Shown here in pieces: positions 44,259-53,026 of a DNA stretch of 64,000 nucleotides. The stretch is from Variovorax boronicumulans. GTDB taxonomy: Bacteria; Pseudomonadota; Gammaproteobacteria; Burkholderiales; Burkholderiaceae_C. Within the stretch, counting starts at the first letter, position 1, and each line of letters opens with the position of its first letter. Where the stretch lies: contig NZ_JARXVG010000007.1 of NCBI RefSeq assembly GCF_029892485.1, forward strand, positions 248,001-312,000, given 5' to 3'. Made by a program: the position numbers and the translations under genes. Below the pieces are notes generated by a model, which was not told where the DNA came from, searched no databases, and saw only the letters and a program-made list of their open reading frames with translations.

Positions 44259-45203
44259 TCAGGTACCGCCGCCCAGCAGTTGGCGCCGGAACTGCGCGGC
44301 CGCCGGCGAGAGCGCCCGGTCTTCCCGGGTGATGAGGCAGATGGGCGGCACGCGCACCGGCAGCTCCACCGGCACGGTGCGCAGCACGCCCAGCCGGGCG
44401 TAGTGGTCGGCCTGCGAGGCCGGCATCACGGCGGCCATGTCGGAGTTTTCGAGCAGGGCCGTGATGGCGATAGGCGATGCCGTTTCGATGATGTCCAGCC
44501 GCGCCTGGATGCCCGCCTCCCGCATCGCTGCCTCGAAGCGCCCGCGCTGCGGCGAGCCTGGCGGCTGCAGCACCCACGACCAGCCCGCCATTTCGGCCAG
44601 CGTGACCGTGGCGGTGCGCTCGAACACCGGATGCGCCGCGCGCACCACCACCACCTGCGATTCGCCCAGCAGCGGCACGCTCGCGTACTTCGCCTCGTCG
44701 TGCCCATCGGTGAGCCGGCCCAGCACGAGATCGACGTCGCCCTGCTCCAGCTGCGCCTGCATCACGTCGCTGGTCTCGACCACGATCGACACGGCGACTT
44801 GCGGATGGCGGCGGTGGTACTCGACCAGCGCCGGCGCCAGCAGCTCGGGCACGGCGCCGGGCACGCTGCCCACGCGCAGAGCGCCGCTGAGGCCCGAGCG
44901 CAGCGCGAGCATTTCCTCGCGCGCAGTGCCGAAGTCGCTGAGCACGCGGCGGGCGTAGCGGATGAGGATCTCGCCGTAGGGCGTGGGCTCCATGCCGCGC
45001 GCAAGGCGCTCGAAGAGCCTTTCGCCCAGCGACTCTTCCAGTTGCTGCAGCAGCTTGGTGGCGGCGGGCTGGCTGATGTTCATGGCTTCGGCCGCGCGCC
45101 CGAGGTGGCGGTGGGCGTCGAGCCGGGCCAGCAGCAGCAGTTGGCGCGGCCGCACAAGGAGCATCAGCGAGGCATCGGTCAGGCCCTGGGTCGCATCGGT
45201 CAT
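44259..45203 (-). CDS. LysR-family transcriptional regulator
   Basis: A 314-residue regulator. The winged helix-turn-helix is at about 23-82 (RPRQLLLLARLDAHRHLGRAAEAMNISQPAATKLLQQLEESLGERLFER), followed by the linker helix and a periplasmic-binding-like effector domain. The ATG at 45203 is used because it places the helix-turn-helix near residue 25 as in the family; the frame runs 57 codons further upstream without support. Divergent from the Bug receptor gene with 92 bases between starts, it probably controls the receptor and pdxA2-type genes. Confidence 0.92.
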   Translation of the reverse strand: MTDATQGLTDASLMLLVRPRQLLLLARLDAHRHLGRAAEAMNISQPAATKLLQQLEESLGERLFERLARGMEPTPYGEILIRYARRVLSDFGTAREEMLALRSGLSGALRVGSVPGAVPELLAPALVEYHRRHPQVAVSIVVETSDVMQAQLEQGDVDLVLGRLTDGHDEAKYASVPLLGESQVVVVRAAHPVFERTATVTLAEMAGWSWVLQPPGSPQRGRFEAAMREAGIQARLDIIETASPIAITALLENSDMAAVMPASQADHYARLGVLRTVPVELPVRVPPICLITREDRALSPAAAQFRRQLLGGGT

Positions 45204-45207
45204 GCAC

Positions 45208-45233
45208 AAAAGTATATGAACCTTCGGACTTTT
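45208..45233. promoter_or_regulatory. Candidate LysR-type operator
   Basis: AAAAGT (45208-45213) and ACTTTT (45228-45233) form an inverted repeat 14 bases apart, four bases from the LysR gene start. This is a plausible autoregulatory and activation site for the divergent pair. Confidence 0.35.
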
Positions 45234-45295
45234 ACGATTGGATCGCGCGGGTGAAGCTCCGTAGGCTCGGGCCAAACAAAGCAGGAGACAACCCG

Positions 45296-46270
45296 ATGAG
45301 TCTTTCTTCCCTTGCCCGCGCGGCAAGCCTTGCCGCACTGGCGCTGACCGCAGCGGCAGCCGGCGCGCAAGCAACCTACCCCGACAAGCCCCTTCGCATC
45401 ATGGTCGGCGCCTCGCCCGGCGGCGGCACCGACATCCTCGCGCGCGTGTTGGCCGACAAGTTCGCGCCAGTCTTGAAGCAGCCCGTGACGGTGGAGAACC
45501 GCCCCGGCGCCTCCAACACCATCGCCGGCGAACTCACCGCGCGTGCGCCGGCCGACGGCGCCACGCTGCTGCTGGCCACCAACACCGCGCAGGCGGTGGC
45601 GCCGCACATCCTCAAGCTCAAGTACGACCCGCTGAAGGACCTGACGCCCATCGGCCTCGTGGCCGTGATGCCCAACGTGCTGGTGGTGTCGGCCAATTCG
45701 CCCTACAGGTCGGTGAAGGAGCTCGTGGCCGCCATGGCCGCGAAGCCCGGCGGCTTCAAGTACGCGTCGTCGGGCATCGGCAGCACGCAGCATGTGGGCG
45801 GCGAGGCCTTCAACCTGGCCACGGGCATGAAGTCGATCCATGTGCCCTACAAGGGCAGCTCGCAGGCGCACATCGACATCATCTCGGGCGAGGTCGACAT
45901 GATGTTCGACAGCACCTCCTCGGCCATGGGCCAGATCAAGGCCGGCAAGTTCCGCGCGCTGGCCGTGAGCGCGCCCCAGCGCTCGCCCGAGCTGCCCGAC
46001 GTGCCCACGCTCGCCGAGCAGGGCATCAAGGGCGCCGACGTGTCCACCTGGTACGGCCTCTACGTGACGGCCGGCACGCCGCGCCCGGCGGTCGACAAGC
46101 TGAACGCCGAGCTCGTGCGCACGCTCAAGCTGGCCGACGTGCAGGCGCGCATCAAGGCCCTGGGCGGCGAGCCCGGGGCGCTGACCGGCGAACCCTTCGC
46201 GGCGATGAACAGGCAGGAGTTCGACCACTACGGCCAGCTCGTGCGCGACGCCAACATCAAGGCCGAATGA
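45296..46270 (+). CDS. Bug-family (TctC) tripartite tricarboxylate transporter binding protein
   Basis: A 324-residue periplasmic binding protein of the Bug family, very expanded in Burkholderiales, that typically binds carboxylates. Signal peptide MSLSSLARAASLAALALTAAAAGAQA, mature start ATYPDKPLRIMVGASPGGGTDILARVLA, and the conserved VPYKGSSQAHIDIISGEVDMMFD block. GCAGGAGAC precedes the ATG at 45296. No TctA/TctB membrane genes are adjacent, as is usual for orphan Bug proteins. It is followed by the PdxA2-type dehydrogenase gene after 37 bases. Confidence 0.93.
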   Translation: MSLSSLARAASLAALALTAAAAGAQATYPDKPLRIMVGASPGGGTDILARVLADKFAPVLKQPVTVENRPGASNTIAGELTARAPADGATLLLATNTAQAVAPHILKLKYDPLKDLTPIGLVAVMPNVLVVSANSPYRSVKELVAAMAAKPGGFKYASSGIGSTQHVGGEAFNLATGMKSIHVPYKGSSQAHIDIISGEVDMMFDSTSSAMGQIKAGKFRALAVSAPQRSPELPDVPTLAEQGIKGADVSTWYGLYVTAGTPRPAVDKLNAELVRTLKLADVQARIKALGGEPGALTGEPFAAMNRQEFDHYGQLVRDANIKAE

Positions 46271-46307
46271 GGCCGCCCTCCACCCCACTCACTTCAAGCT
46301 CCAACCC

Positions 46308-47372
46308 ATGTCAACGCCAACGAAAACCCCGAGCGTGATCTCCGCCAAGCCCCGCATCGTCGTGCTGCTGGGCGACCCTAGCGGCGTCGGCCCCGAGATG
46401 GCCGTGAAGCTGCTCGCGCGCCAGCGCAACCTGGACGCCGCGCGCGTGCTGCTGATCGCAGACCCCATCGTGCTGTCCGAAGGCGAGCGCGTGGCCGGCG
46501 TCAAGCTGGCCCCGCTGCAGGTCGACAGCCTGGACGAACTGCGCTTCGAGGACGGCCGGCTCAGCCTGTACCTGCGCGACTGGATGGAAGGCGAGGCGCC
46601 GGTGCTCGGTGAATCGAACGAGCGCTCGGGCCGGGCCTCGTTCGAGGCGCTCGAATATGCGACCGTGACGGTGCGGCGCGGGCAGGCCGATGCGATTCTT
46701 TTCGCGCCGCTCAACAAGCACTCGCTGCGCCTCGGCGGCCTCGTGCACGAGGACGAGCTGCGCTACATGCAGGAGCGCTTCGCGGTGACGGGCTTCGTCT
46801 GCGAATTCAACCTCACCGGCTCGCTCTGGACTTCGCGCGTGACCTCGCACATTCCGCTGAAGGAAGTGGCAAGCCACATCACGGTGCAGGGCGTGGGGGA
46901 CGCGGTGAAGATCATCGCGTCGGCCCTGCGCCGCGCGGGTGTGGCGCAGCCGCGCATTGCGGTGACGGGGCTCAACCCGCACGCGGGGGACGGCGGCTCC
47001 ATCGGCATGGAAGAGATCGAGATCATCGCGCCGGCCATCGCGCAGCTGCGGGCCGAAGGCTACGACGCGCGCGGCCCGTTCTCGCCCGATACGGTGTTCA
47101 TCGGCGCGCGCCGCGGCGACGTGGATGCGGTGGTGTCGATGTACCACGACCAGGGCCAGATCGCGATGAAGCTCATGGGCTTCGAGCAGGGCGTGACGCT
47201 GCACGGTGGCCTGCCCGTGCCGGTGGCGACGTCGGCCAGCGGCAGTGCCTTCGACATTGCCGGCAAGGGCATCGCGCAGATCGAAGGGCTGCAGCAGGCC
47301 TTCGACCTGTGCGTGCGGATGGCGAGCGGCGGTGCGCCCCTGAAGGCGCCCGCCGAGACGGCGACGGCCTGA
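46308..47372 (+). CDS. PdxA/PdxA2-family 4-phosphate dehydrogenase
   Basis: A 354-residue NAD-dependent metal dehydrogenase of the PdxA family. Metal histidines are H181 (SHIPL), H225 (NPHAGD) and H280 (YHDQGQ); LLGDPSGVGPE is the N-terminal motif. PdxA makes pyridoxine precursors from 4-hydroxythreonine 4-phosphate; the PdxA2 branch oxidises threonate or erythronate 4-phosphates. Being next to a LysR regulator and a Bug receptor, rather than ksgA or surA, favours a catabolic PdxA2 role. No four-carbon acid kinase (DUF1537) gene is nearby. It converges on pgi with seven bases between. Confidence 0.87.
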   Translation: MSTPTKTPSVISAKPRIVVLLGDPSGVGPEMAVKLLARQRNLDAARVLLIADPIVLSEGERVAGVKLAPLQVDSLDELRFEDGRLSLYLRDWMEGEAPVLGESNERSGRASFEALEYATVTVRRGQADAILFAPLNKHSLRLGGLVHEDELRYMQERFAVTGFVCEFNLTGSLWTSRVTSHIPLKEVASHITVQGVGDAVKIIASALRRAGVAQPRIAVTGLNPHAGDGGSIGMEEIEIIAPAIAQLRAEGYDARGPFSPDTVFIGARRGDVDAVVSMYHDQGQIAMKLMGFEQGVTLHGGLPVPVATSASGSAFDIAGKGIAQIEGLQQAFDLCVRMASGGAPLKAPAETATA

Positions 47373-47379
47373 GCTTTCC

Positions 47380-48930
47380 TCAGGAACTCAGGCGCTTGAG
47401 CAGCCCGGCCGTCGAGGCGTCGAGCCCCGTGATGTCGCCAGAGGCGAGGCGCGGCTCGATGTCCTTCGCGAGCACCTTGCCCAGTTCCACACCCCACTGG
47501 TCGAAGCTGTTGATGCCCCACAGCGCACCGCTGGTGAACACCCGGTGCTCGTACATCGCGAGGAAGGCGCCCAGCGCTTCGGGCGTGAGCTTCTCGAACA
47601 CGAAGAAGCTGCTCGGCCGGTTGCCCGGAAAGTTCTTGTGGCCGCCCTCGTCGAGCTTGCCCACCATCAACGCCTGCGCCTGCGCGAGCGCATTGGCGAG
47701 CAGCTTGGGATGGTGGCCTTCGAGGTCGTGCGCCGCATCGCGCACGGCCACGAATTCGAGCGGGGTCACGTCGGTGCCCTGGTGCAGCATCTGGAAGTAG
47801 GCGTGCTGGCCGTTGGTGCCGGGCTCGCCCCAGAGCACGGGTGAGGTGCCGAACGCCACGGGCTGGCCGCTCGCATCGACCTGCTTGCCGTTGCTCTCCA
47901 TCTCCAGCTGCTGCAGGTAGGCCGGCACGCGCTTCAAGGCGCTGTGGTACGGCGCGATGCTGCGGCTCGTGAACTTGTGGAAGTTGCGGTACCAGACGTC
48001 GAGCAGGCCCAAGCGCACTGGCAGGTTCTGCGCGAGCGGCGCGGTGCGGAAGTGCTCGTCCATCGCATGCGCGCCCGCGAGCAGCCGGCGAAAGCCGTCG
48101 GCGCCGATGGCCAGCGCGATCGGCAGGCCGATGGCCGACCACAGCGAATAGCGGCCGCCCACCCAGTCCCAGAAACCGAAGGTGGTGTCGATGCCGAACT
48201 TCTTCGCGGCTTCGACATTCGTCGTGAGCGCGGCGAAGTGGCCGGCGATGTCCGTGCCGCCCGATTGCTCGTACCAGCGCTTGGCCGAGAGCGCATTGGT
48301 CATCGTCTCGGTGGTGGTGAAGGTCTTCGAGGCGATCAGGAACAGCGTGTGCTCCGGCGCCAGGTCGCGCAGCACGCCCGCCAGTTCATGGCCGTCGACG
48401 TTCGAGACGAAGTGGAAGCGCTTGCCCGGCGCGGCGAACTCGGCGAGTGCCAACACCGCCATCTGCGGGCCGAGGTCGGAGCCGCCGATGCCGATGTTGA
48501 CCACGTCGGTGATCGTGTGGTCGCCCCGCACCTTCTCGGCATAGGCCAGCATCGCGTCGAGGGTTTCATGCACCTCGCGCAGCTTGTCGGCCGTCTTGCC
48601 CACCTTCGCGTCCGCCGGTGCGCGCAGCAGCGTGTGCAGCACGGCGCGGTCTTCGGTGCTGTTGATGTGCTCGCCCGCGAACATCGCGTCGCGGTGCGCT
48701 TCGAGGCCGCATTCGCGGGCCAGTGTGAGCAGCAGCTCTTCGGTGCGCGCGTCGATCAGGTTCTTGGACAGGTCCGCGAACACAAAGGGCGCCTCCTGGC
48801 TGAATCGCTCGAAGCGCCCCGCGTCGTCCACGAAGGCATGGCGCACGTCGAACTGGCGGCCCGCCGTCTCGAAGTACGACTGCAGTTGCGCCCAGGCCGG
48901 CGCACGGTCGCAGCGTTGGGTCATGACCAT
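47380..48930 (-). CDS. pgi: Glucose-6-phosphate isomerase
   Basis: Interconverts glucose 6-phosphate and fructose 6-phosphate in the cytoplasm. The 516-residue enzyme carries NIGIGGSDLGPQMAVLAL, SKTFTTTETMTNA, and the signature GVELGKVLAKDIEP near the C terminus; the catalytic glutamate and histidine lie in GEPGTNGQHAYFQMLHQGT. The ATG at 48930 is two bases after the tal stop; an ATG two codons in (48924) is equally possible. With tal upstream and zwf at 56463 it supports an Entner-Doudoroff and pentose phosphate based sugar metabolism. Confidence 0.97.
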   Translation of the reverse strand: MVMTQRCDRAPAWAQLQSYFETAGRQFDVRHAFVDDAGRFERFSQEAPFVFADLSKNLIDARTEELLLTLARECGLEAHRDAMFAGEHINSTEDRAVLHTLLRAPADAKVGKTADKLREVHETLDAMLAYAEKVRGDHTITDVVNIGIGGSDLGPQMAVLALAEFAAPGKRFHFVSNVDGHELAGVLRDLAPEHTLFLIASKTFTTTETMTNALSAKRWYEQSGGTDIAGHFAALTTNVEAAKKFGIDTTFGFWDWVGGRYSLWSAIGLPIALAIGADGFRRLLAGAHAMDEHFRTAPLAQNLPVRLGLLDVWYRNFHKFTSRSIAPYHSALKRVPAYLQQLEMESNGKQVDASGQPVAFGTSPVLWGEPGTNGQHAYFQMLHQGTDVTPLEFVAVRDAAHDLEGHHPKLLANALAQAQALMVGKLDEGGHKNFPGNRPSSFFVFEKLTPEALGAFLAMYEHRVFTSGALWGINSFDQWGVELGKVLAKDIEPRLASGDITGLDASTAGLLKRLSS

Positions 48931-48932
48931 GT

Positions 48933-49889
48933 TTACTTGCCGCTTTCCTGCATGAGCTTTTCGAGTTTCACCGCATCGGCCGCGAAGGCGCGGATGCCTT
49001 CGGCGAGCTTCTCGGTGGCCATCGCGTCTTCGTTGAGCGCAAAGCGGAAACCGGCTTCGTCGTAGCTGACCTTCGGGGCGTCGCCCTTGGTGGCGGCCTT
49101 GGCATCGAGCGCGTGTTCCAGCGGCTCGTTGCTCGCAGCGAGTTCGGCCAGCAGCTCGGGGCTGATGGTCAGCAGGTCGCAGCCGGCGAGCGCCTGGATC
49201 TGTCCCACATTGCGGAAGCTCGCGCCCATCACCTCGGTCTTGATGCCGTGCTGCTTGTAGTAGTTGAAGATTTCGCGCACCGACTTCACGCCCGGGTCGT
49301 TGGCGCCCGCGTTCGCCGCTTCGTCCCACTTGGCGCCGGCCGACTTCTTGTACCAGTCGTAGATGCGGCCCACAAAGGGCGAGATCAACTGCACCTTCGC
49401 GGCGCCGCAGGCCACCGCCTGCGCGAACGAGAACAGCAGCGTGAGGTTGGTGCGGATGCCCTTCAACTCGAGCTGGCGCGCGGCCTCGATGCCTTCCCAG
49501 GTGGAGGCGACCTTGATGAGCAGGCGCTTCTCGGTGTCGATGCCTTCGGCCTTGTAGAGCGCCACGATGCGCTCGCCGCGGGCGATGGTGGCGGCGGTGT
49601 CGAACGACAGGCGCGCATCGACTTCGGTCGAGACGCGGCCCGGAATGATCTGGAGGATTTCGGTGCCGAAGTTCACCAGCAGGCGGTCGATGACTTCGTC
49701 CAGCGGCTTGCCCGCGTGCTTCTTCACGACTTCGTCGAGCAGGGGGCGGTATTCGGGCTTCTGAACGGCCTTGAGGATCAGCGACGGGTTGGTGGTCGCG
49801 TCCTGCGGCTTGGAAATGCTGAGTTGCTTGAAGTCACCGGTGTCGGCGACGACGGTGGTCCATTGGCGGAGGGCATCGAGTTGGTTCAT
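48933..49889 (-). CDS. tal: Transaldolase
   Basis: Transfers a dihydroxyacetone unit between sedoheptulose 7-phosphate and glyceraldehyde 3-phosphate in the pentose phosphate pathway. The 318-residue length is that of the class I TalB type. Motifs are [12 protein letters not shown] (30-41) and the Schiff-base lysine in LLIKVAST (K126). The ATG at 49889 gives the family N terminus [20 protein letters not shown]; 13 more codons upstream are open. GATAAT lies seven bases before this start, so the transcript may be leaderless if that box is real. Followed by pgi with two bases between. Confidence 0.96.
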   Translation of the reverse strand: MNQLDALRQWTTVVADTGDFKQLSISKPQDATTNPSLILKAVQKPEYRPLLDEVVKKHAGKPLDEVIDRLLVNFGTEILQIIPGRVSTEVDARLSFDTAATIARGERIVALYKAEGIDTEKRLLIKVASTWEGIEAARQLELKGIRTNLTLLFSFAQAVACGAAKVQLISPFVGRIYDWYKKSAGAKWDEAANAGANDPGVKSVREIFNYYKQHGIKTEVMGASFRNVGQIQALAGCDLLTISPELLAELAASNEPLEHALDAKAATKGDAPKVSYDEAGFRFALNEDAMATEKLAEGIRAFAADAVKLEKLMQESGK

Positions 49890-50130
49890 GAAATCATTAT
49901 CCTGTGCGGGTTGTGACAAGTCCTGCACGCAGTTGCGCGGCGACCGATGTTTTCATGCGCACCGTAGCACGGGTTTTCGCGTGCTTCCATCGGCCTCCTG
50001 CCCGCAGGGTTGTCGGCCGCCCTGCCCTACAGGGCCTGTGGTCCGTGACTGACGGCATGGGGTCGCTGGCGCGGGCTACCCTGAGTGTTACGGGCGATTT
50101 GCGCCGAACGTCTTACCTTCAGGAGCCCCC

Positions 50131-50805
50131 ATGTCCCAACGCCCCCGACACCCCGCAGAAGCCCCCGCCGGCCGGGTTTTCGACGACCGCCGCACCAGCC
50201 ACGCGATCGGTGCCATGGCCACCGCTTTCGTCGTGGGCGGCGTCGCGACCTGGCTCGCACTGGGTGCGGCGCGCACCGCCCGCGCACAAGTGGCCGGCCC
50301 GGCCGATGGCGCACCGCTGATGCGCGCCCCCTTGCAGGTGGTGGCGCCCGTGGACCTGCAGCGTTATGCCGGCATCTGGCACGAGCAGGCCCGCCTGCCC
50401 AACCGGTTCCAGAAGAGCTGTTCGGGCCCCGTCACCGCCGAGTACACCCCCCAGCCCGACGGCACGGTGCAGGTGGTCAACCGCTGCGTGCGCGCCGACG
50501 GCAACTTCAACGAAGCCATCGGCACCGCGCGCGTGGTGCCCGTGGCCGGCCAGCCGGGCGCGGGACGCCTCGAAGTGCGCTTCGCGCCCGCGTGGCTCGG
50601 CTGGCTGCCGATGGTGTGGGGCGACTACTGGATCCTGAAGCTCGACCGCGAGTACCAGGTGGCGCTGGTCGGCACGCCCGACCGTCAATACCTCTGGGTC
50701 CTGTCGCGCGCCCCGCGCCTGGACGACGCGGCACTGCAGGTCGAACTGGACTACGCGCGCAGCCTCGGATTCGACGCCGACAAGGTCGTGTTGACCGGCA
50801 GGTAG
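50131..50805 (+). CDS. Lipocalin family protein (Blc-like)
   Basis: A 224-residue bacterial lipocalin, a beta barrel that binds lipids or hydrophobic ligands at the cell envelope. The core runs from about 70 to 210 with the GxW motif in YAGIWHEQARLPNRFQ, YTPQPDGTVQVVNRC, GDYWILKLD and TPDRQYLWVLSRAP. Unlike Escherichia coli Blc there is no lipobox cysteine. Instead a hydrophobic segment (about 25-50) could be an uncleaved anchor or signal ending near AARTARAQ. AGGAG sits seven bases before the ATG. Its 3' end overlaps the convergent HAD gene by 55 bases. Confidence 0.9.
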   Translation: MSQRPRHPAEAPAGRVFDDRRTSHAIGAMATAFVVGGVATWLALGAARTARAQVAGPADGAPLMRAPLQVVAPVDLQRYAGIWHEQARLPNRFQKSCSGPVTAEYTPQPDGTVQVVNRCVRADGNFNEAIGTARVVPVAGQPGAGRLEVRFAPAWLGWLPMVWGDYWILKLDREYQVALVGTPDRQYLWVLSRAPRLDDAALQVELDYARSLGFDADKVVLTGR

Positions 50806-51413
50806 CGCGAGAGCTGCGCCGGCAGCATGCCCGGCGCGGTGCAGTGAATCGCTTGCCAGCCGAAGGCGCGTGCCGCCTCGACGTTGGCGGCGGAATCGTC
50901 GATGAACACGGTCTCTGCCGGGTCGAGTGTGTAGCGCACCGCCAGCACCTCGAAGATTTCACGATCCGGTTTGATGAACTTCACGTCACCCGAGAACACG
51001 CCACCGTCGAAGCGCCGCATGAAGGCGTGCCGCCGCTCCAGCGCGCGCGCATACGGCGCAGGCATGTTCGACAGGTAGTAGAGCCGCAGCGGCTGCCCCG
51101 CTTCGCGATGGGCGAACAGTTGACCGAGCATGTCGACGGTGACCTCGATGGCCTCGAGGCGCTCGCCCAGGTTGTCGAGCATCGCGTGAAGCTGTTCTGC
51201 CGGCAACGACAGCCGTGCCGTCATGCGGGCGATGGCATCGTCCAGCGTGCGGGTGCCGCAGTCGAAGCTGGTCCAGTCGTCGTGATGGAAAAGCGCCCGG
51301 CCCAGCGCCGCGGCGGCAGCCTCAGTGGGCGCATGTTGCGCGAGATGGGCCTGCACCAGCCGTGTGGGCTCCCATGCGAGAAGCACGGCGCCAAGATCGA
51401 AAACCACGTTCAT
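50751..51413 (-). CDS. HAD superfamily hydrolase
   Basis: A 220-residue haloacid dehalogenase-like phosphatase. Motif I is FDLGAVLL (nucleophile D6, with glycine at the usual second-Asp position, as in the YihX-like group), motif II is LYYLSNM, motif III is the lysine in FIKPDREIF and motif IV is VFIDDSAANVEAA. Substrates in this group are small sugar phosphates or pyrophosphorylated metabolites, not predictable here. It overlaps the lipocalin tail by 55 bases in the opposite direction and is followed after 12 bases by the ABC ATPase gene oriented the same way. Confidence 0.87.
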   Translation of the reverse strand: MNVVFDLGAVLLAWEPTRLVQAHLAQHAPTEAAAAALGRALFHHDDWTSFDCGTRTLDDAIARMTARLSLPAEQLHAMLDNLGERLEAIEVTVDMLGQLFAHREAGQPLRLYYLSNMPAPYARALERRHAFMRRFDGGVFSGDVKFIKPDREIFEVLAVRYTLDPAETVFIDDSAANVEAARAFGWQAIHCTAPGMLPAQLSRYLPVNTTLSASNPRLRA

Positions 51414-51425
51414 GGCGCCATTGTT

Positions 51426-52469
51426 TCACGCGCCCGGCACCACGCTCACGCCATGGGCGCGCAGCGACAGCGTGGTCTGCGCGCCCGCGGCCAGGGGTTG
51501 CGACAGGTCGGTCGAGACCACGAAGACCGGGCCCAGCGCCGTATCGAAGCCGTATTCGTAGAAGCTGCCGAGGTACGCCGCCTTGCGCAAGGTGGCAGGC
51601 AAGCCATCGGCCGCGCCGATCTCCCAGGCCTCGGGCCGCACAGCCACCTTCACCGGGCCGGGCGCGATTGCATGGCGCGGCTGCAGGCGCAGCGGGCCCA
51701 GCGTGACGCTGCCGTCGGCCTCTGCCACGCCGGGGAACACCATCGCCTCGCCCATGAAGCCGGCGACGAACTCGCTCTCGGGCCGGCCGTAGAGTTGCTC
51801 GGGCGTGCCGCGCTGGGCAATCACGCCGTGGTCCATCACGATGATCTGGTCGCTCACGGCCAGCGCCTCGCTCTGGTCGTGCGTGACATAAGCCACCGTG
51901 AGCTTCAGGCGCTGCTGCAGCGCGCGGATTTCTTCCCGCATCTCGCGGCGCAGGCGGGCGTCGAGGTTGGACAGCGGCTCATCGAACAGCAGCACCGCGG
52001 GCTCGAGCACCAGCGCACGCGCGAGCGCCACGCGCTGCTGCTGGCCGCCCGAGAGTTCGCTCGGCAGGCGTTCGTCGAAGCCGACCAGGCCCACACCCCT
52101 CAAAGCCTCACGTGCTCGCGAGGTGGCCTCGTCCTTCTTCACGCCGCTCATGCGCAGGCCATAGCCCACGTTCTCGATCACGTTCATGTGCGGGAACAGC
52201 GCGTAGCTCTGGAACATCATGCTGACGTTGCGCTCGGCCGGACCGAGCGTCGTCACATCGCGCCCACCCATGTAGATCGAACCGGAGGTCGGCGACTCGA
52301 GCCCCGCGATCATGCGCAGCGTGGTCGTCTTGCCGCAGCCCGAGGGGCCGAGGATGGTGGTGAGCGTGCCGACCGGCACTTCGAAGCTGATGCCCTTGAC
52401 CGCCATCGGCCCGTTCTTGTCCGTGCCGTAGCGCTTGGTGACGTTGCGGAACTCGATGCCGTTGCTCAT
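51426..52469 (-). CDS. Iron/polyamine-type ABC transporter ATP-binding protein
   Basis: A 347-residue ATPase of the FbpC/PotA class, with Walker A GPSGCGKTTT (41-50), LSGGQQQRVALARAL, FDEPLSNLDARLRREMREEI and YVTHDQSEAL, then a TOBE domain (about 240-345). It works with the fused permease (53027-55294) and the binding protein (55295-56305). The start overlaps the stop of the 183-residue unknown gene as ATGA, so translation of the ATPase depends on that gene being read. Ferric iron, 2-aminoethylphosphonate and similar ligands are all possible for this class. Confidence 0.92.
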   Translation of the reverse strand: MSNGIEFRNVTKRYGTDKNGPMAVKGISFEVPVGTLTTILGPSGCGKTTTLRMIAGLESPTSGSIYMGGRDVTTLGPAERNVSMMFQSYALFPHMNVIENVGYGLRMSGVKKDEATSRAREALRGVGLVGFDERLPSELSGGQQQRVALARALVLEPAVLLFDEPLSNLDARLRREMREEIRALQQRLKLTVAYVTHDQSEALAVSDQIIVMDHGVIAQRGTPEQLYGRPESEFVAGFMGEAMVFPGVAEADGSVTLGPLRLQPRHAIAPGPVKVAVRPEAWEIGAADGLPATLRKAAYLGSFYEYGFDTALGPVFVVSTDLSQPLAAGAQTTLSLRAHGVSVVPGA

Positions 52470-53017
52470 TTACTCCGCCTTTGCTGGGCAAGAAATTGGA
52501 TATCGCGTTCGTACTGCGCATCGGCATCCACGCGCGTCACGTCCTCGATGCGCAGCCACAAATGCGACTTCTGCCAGGTCTTCATGGTTCCGAACTCGTT
52601 CAGAACGAAAGAGATGTGGTCAATCTGCGCGATCTCGCCAATGAACGTGACTGATGAATTGGAACTCTCGGTCATCGCATTGACGTAGCCGAACGCCTTC
52701 TGGATTGACTCCAGGACCGAGCGCGTCGATTCGAGATCGAGCTCGGGCGCTGTCGGCTTCGATGCCTTGGCATCGATCAAAGCCTGGATGGAGATCAGCG
52801 CATTGCCTTGCCATCTGATCCTGGTGACGTCACCCAGATGAACCACGCTGATGCCGTTGGGCAATCCGTCTTCGCTGAACAGGCTCAGATAGACGAAGGT
52901 GTCGGTGAATCCGGAAACAACGCCGGTAAGCGATTCCTGGCTCCAGCGGTCGCGGTACAGGTCGACCAGCGTTTGCTCCGTTTGAAGCTGAAGCAACAGG
53001 TCTGCATGAACACTCAT
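52466..53017 (-). CDS. Unrecognised protein with duplicated domain, inside ABC operon
   Basis: A 183-residue protein I do not recognise. It contains an internal duplication: residues 31-70 (TGVVSGFTDTFVYLSLF ... LGDVTRIRW) and 125-165 (FIGEIAQIDHISFVLNEF ... IEDVTRVDAD) share the pattern G-x-[VI], alternating hydrophobics, then D-V-T-R-[IV]. This alternation suggests two small beta barrels, perhaps Sm or SH3-like, joined by a helix (72-118). It has no signal or membrane segment. Bases 52561-52680 are 49 percent GC against about 68 percent in the next gene, hinting at transfer. It is joined to the ATPase gene by ATGA and lies nine bases after the permease gene. Confidence 0.82.
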   Translation of the reverse strand: MSVHADLLLQLQTEQTLVDLYRDRWSQESLTGVVSGFTDTFVYLSLFSEDGLPNGISVVHLGDVTRIRWQGNALISIQALIDAKASKPTAPELDLESTRSVLESIQKAFGYVNAMTESSNSSVTFIGEIAQIDHISFVLNEFGTMKTWQKSHLWLRIEDVTRVDADAQYERDIQFLAQQRRSK

Positions 53018-53026
53018 CTTTTTTCC

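Noticed and set aside
49896-49901. GATAAT as minus-10 box of tal giving a leaderless message
   Set aside because: No minus-35 at a suitable distance, and the position relative to the start codon is unusual. Too weak to list as a promoter.
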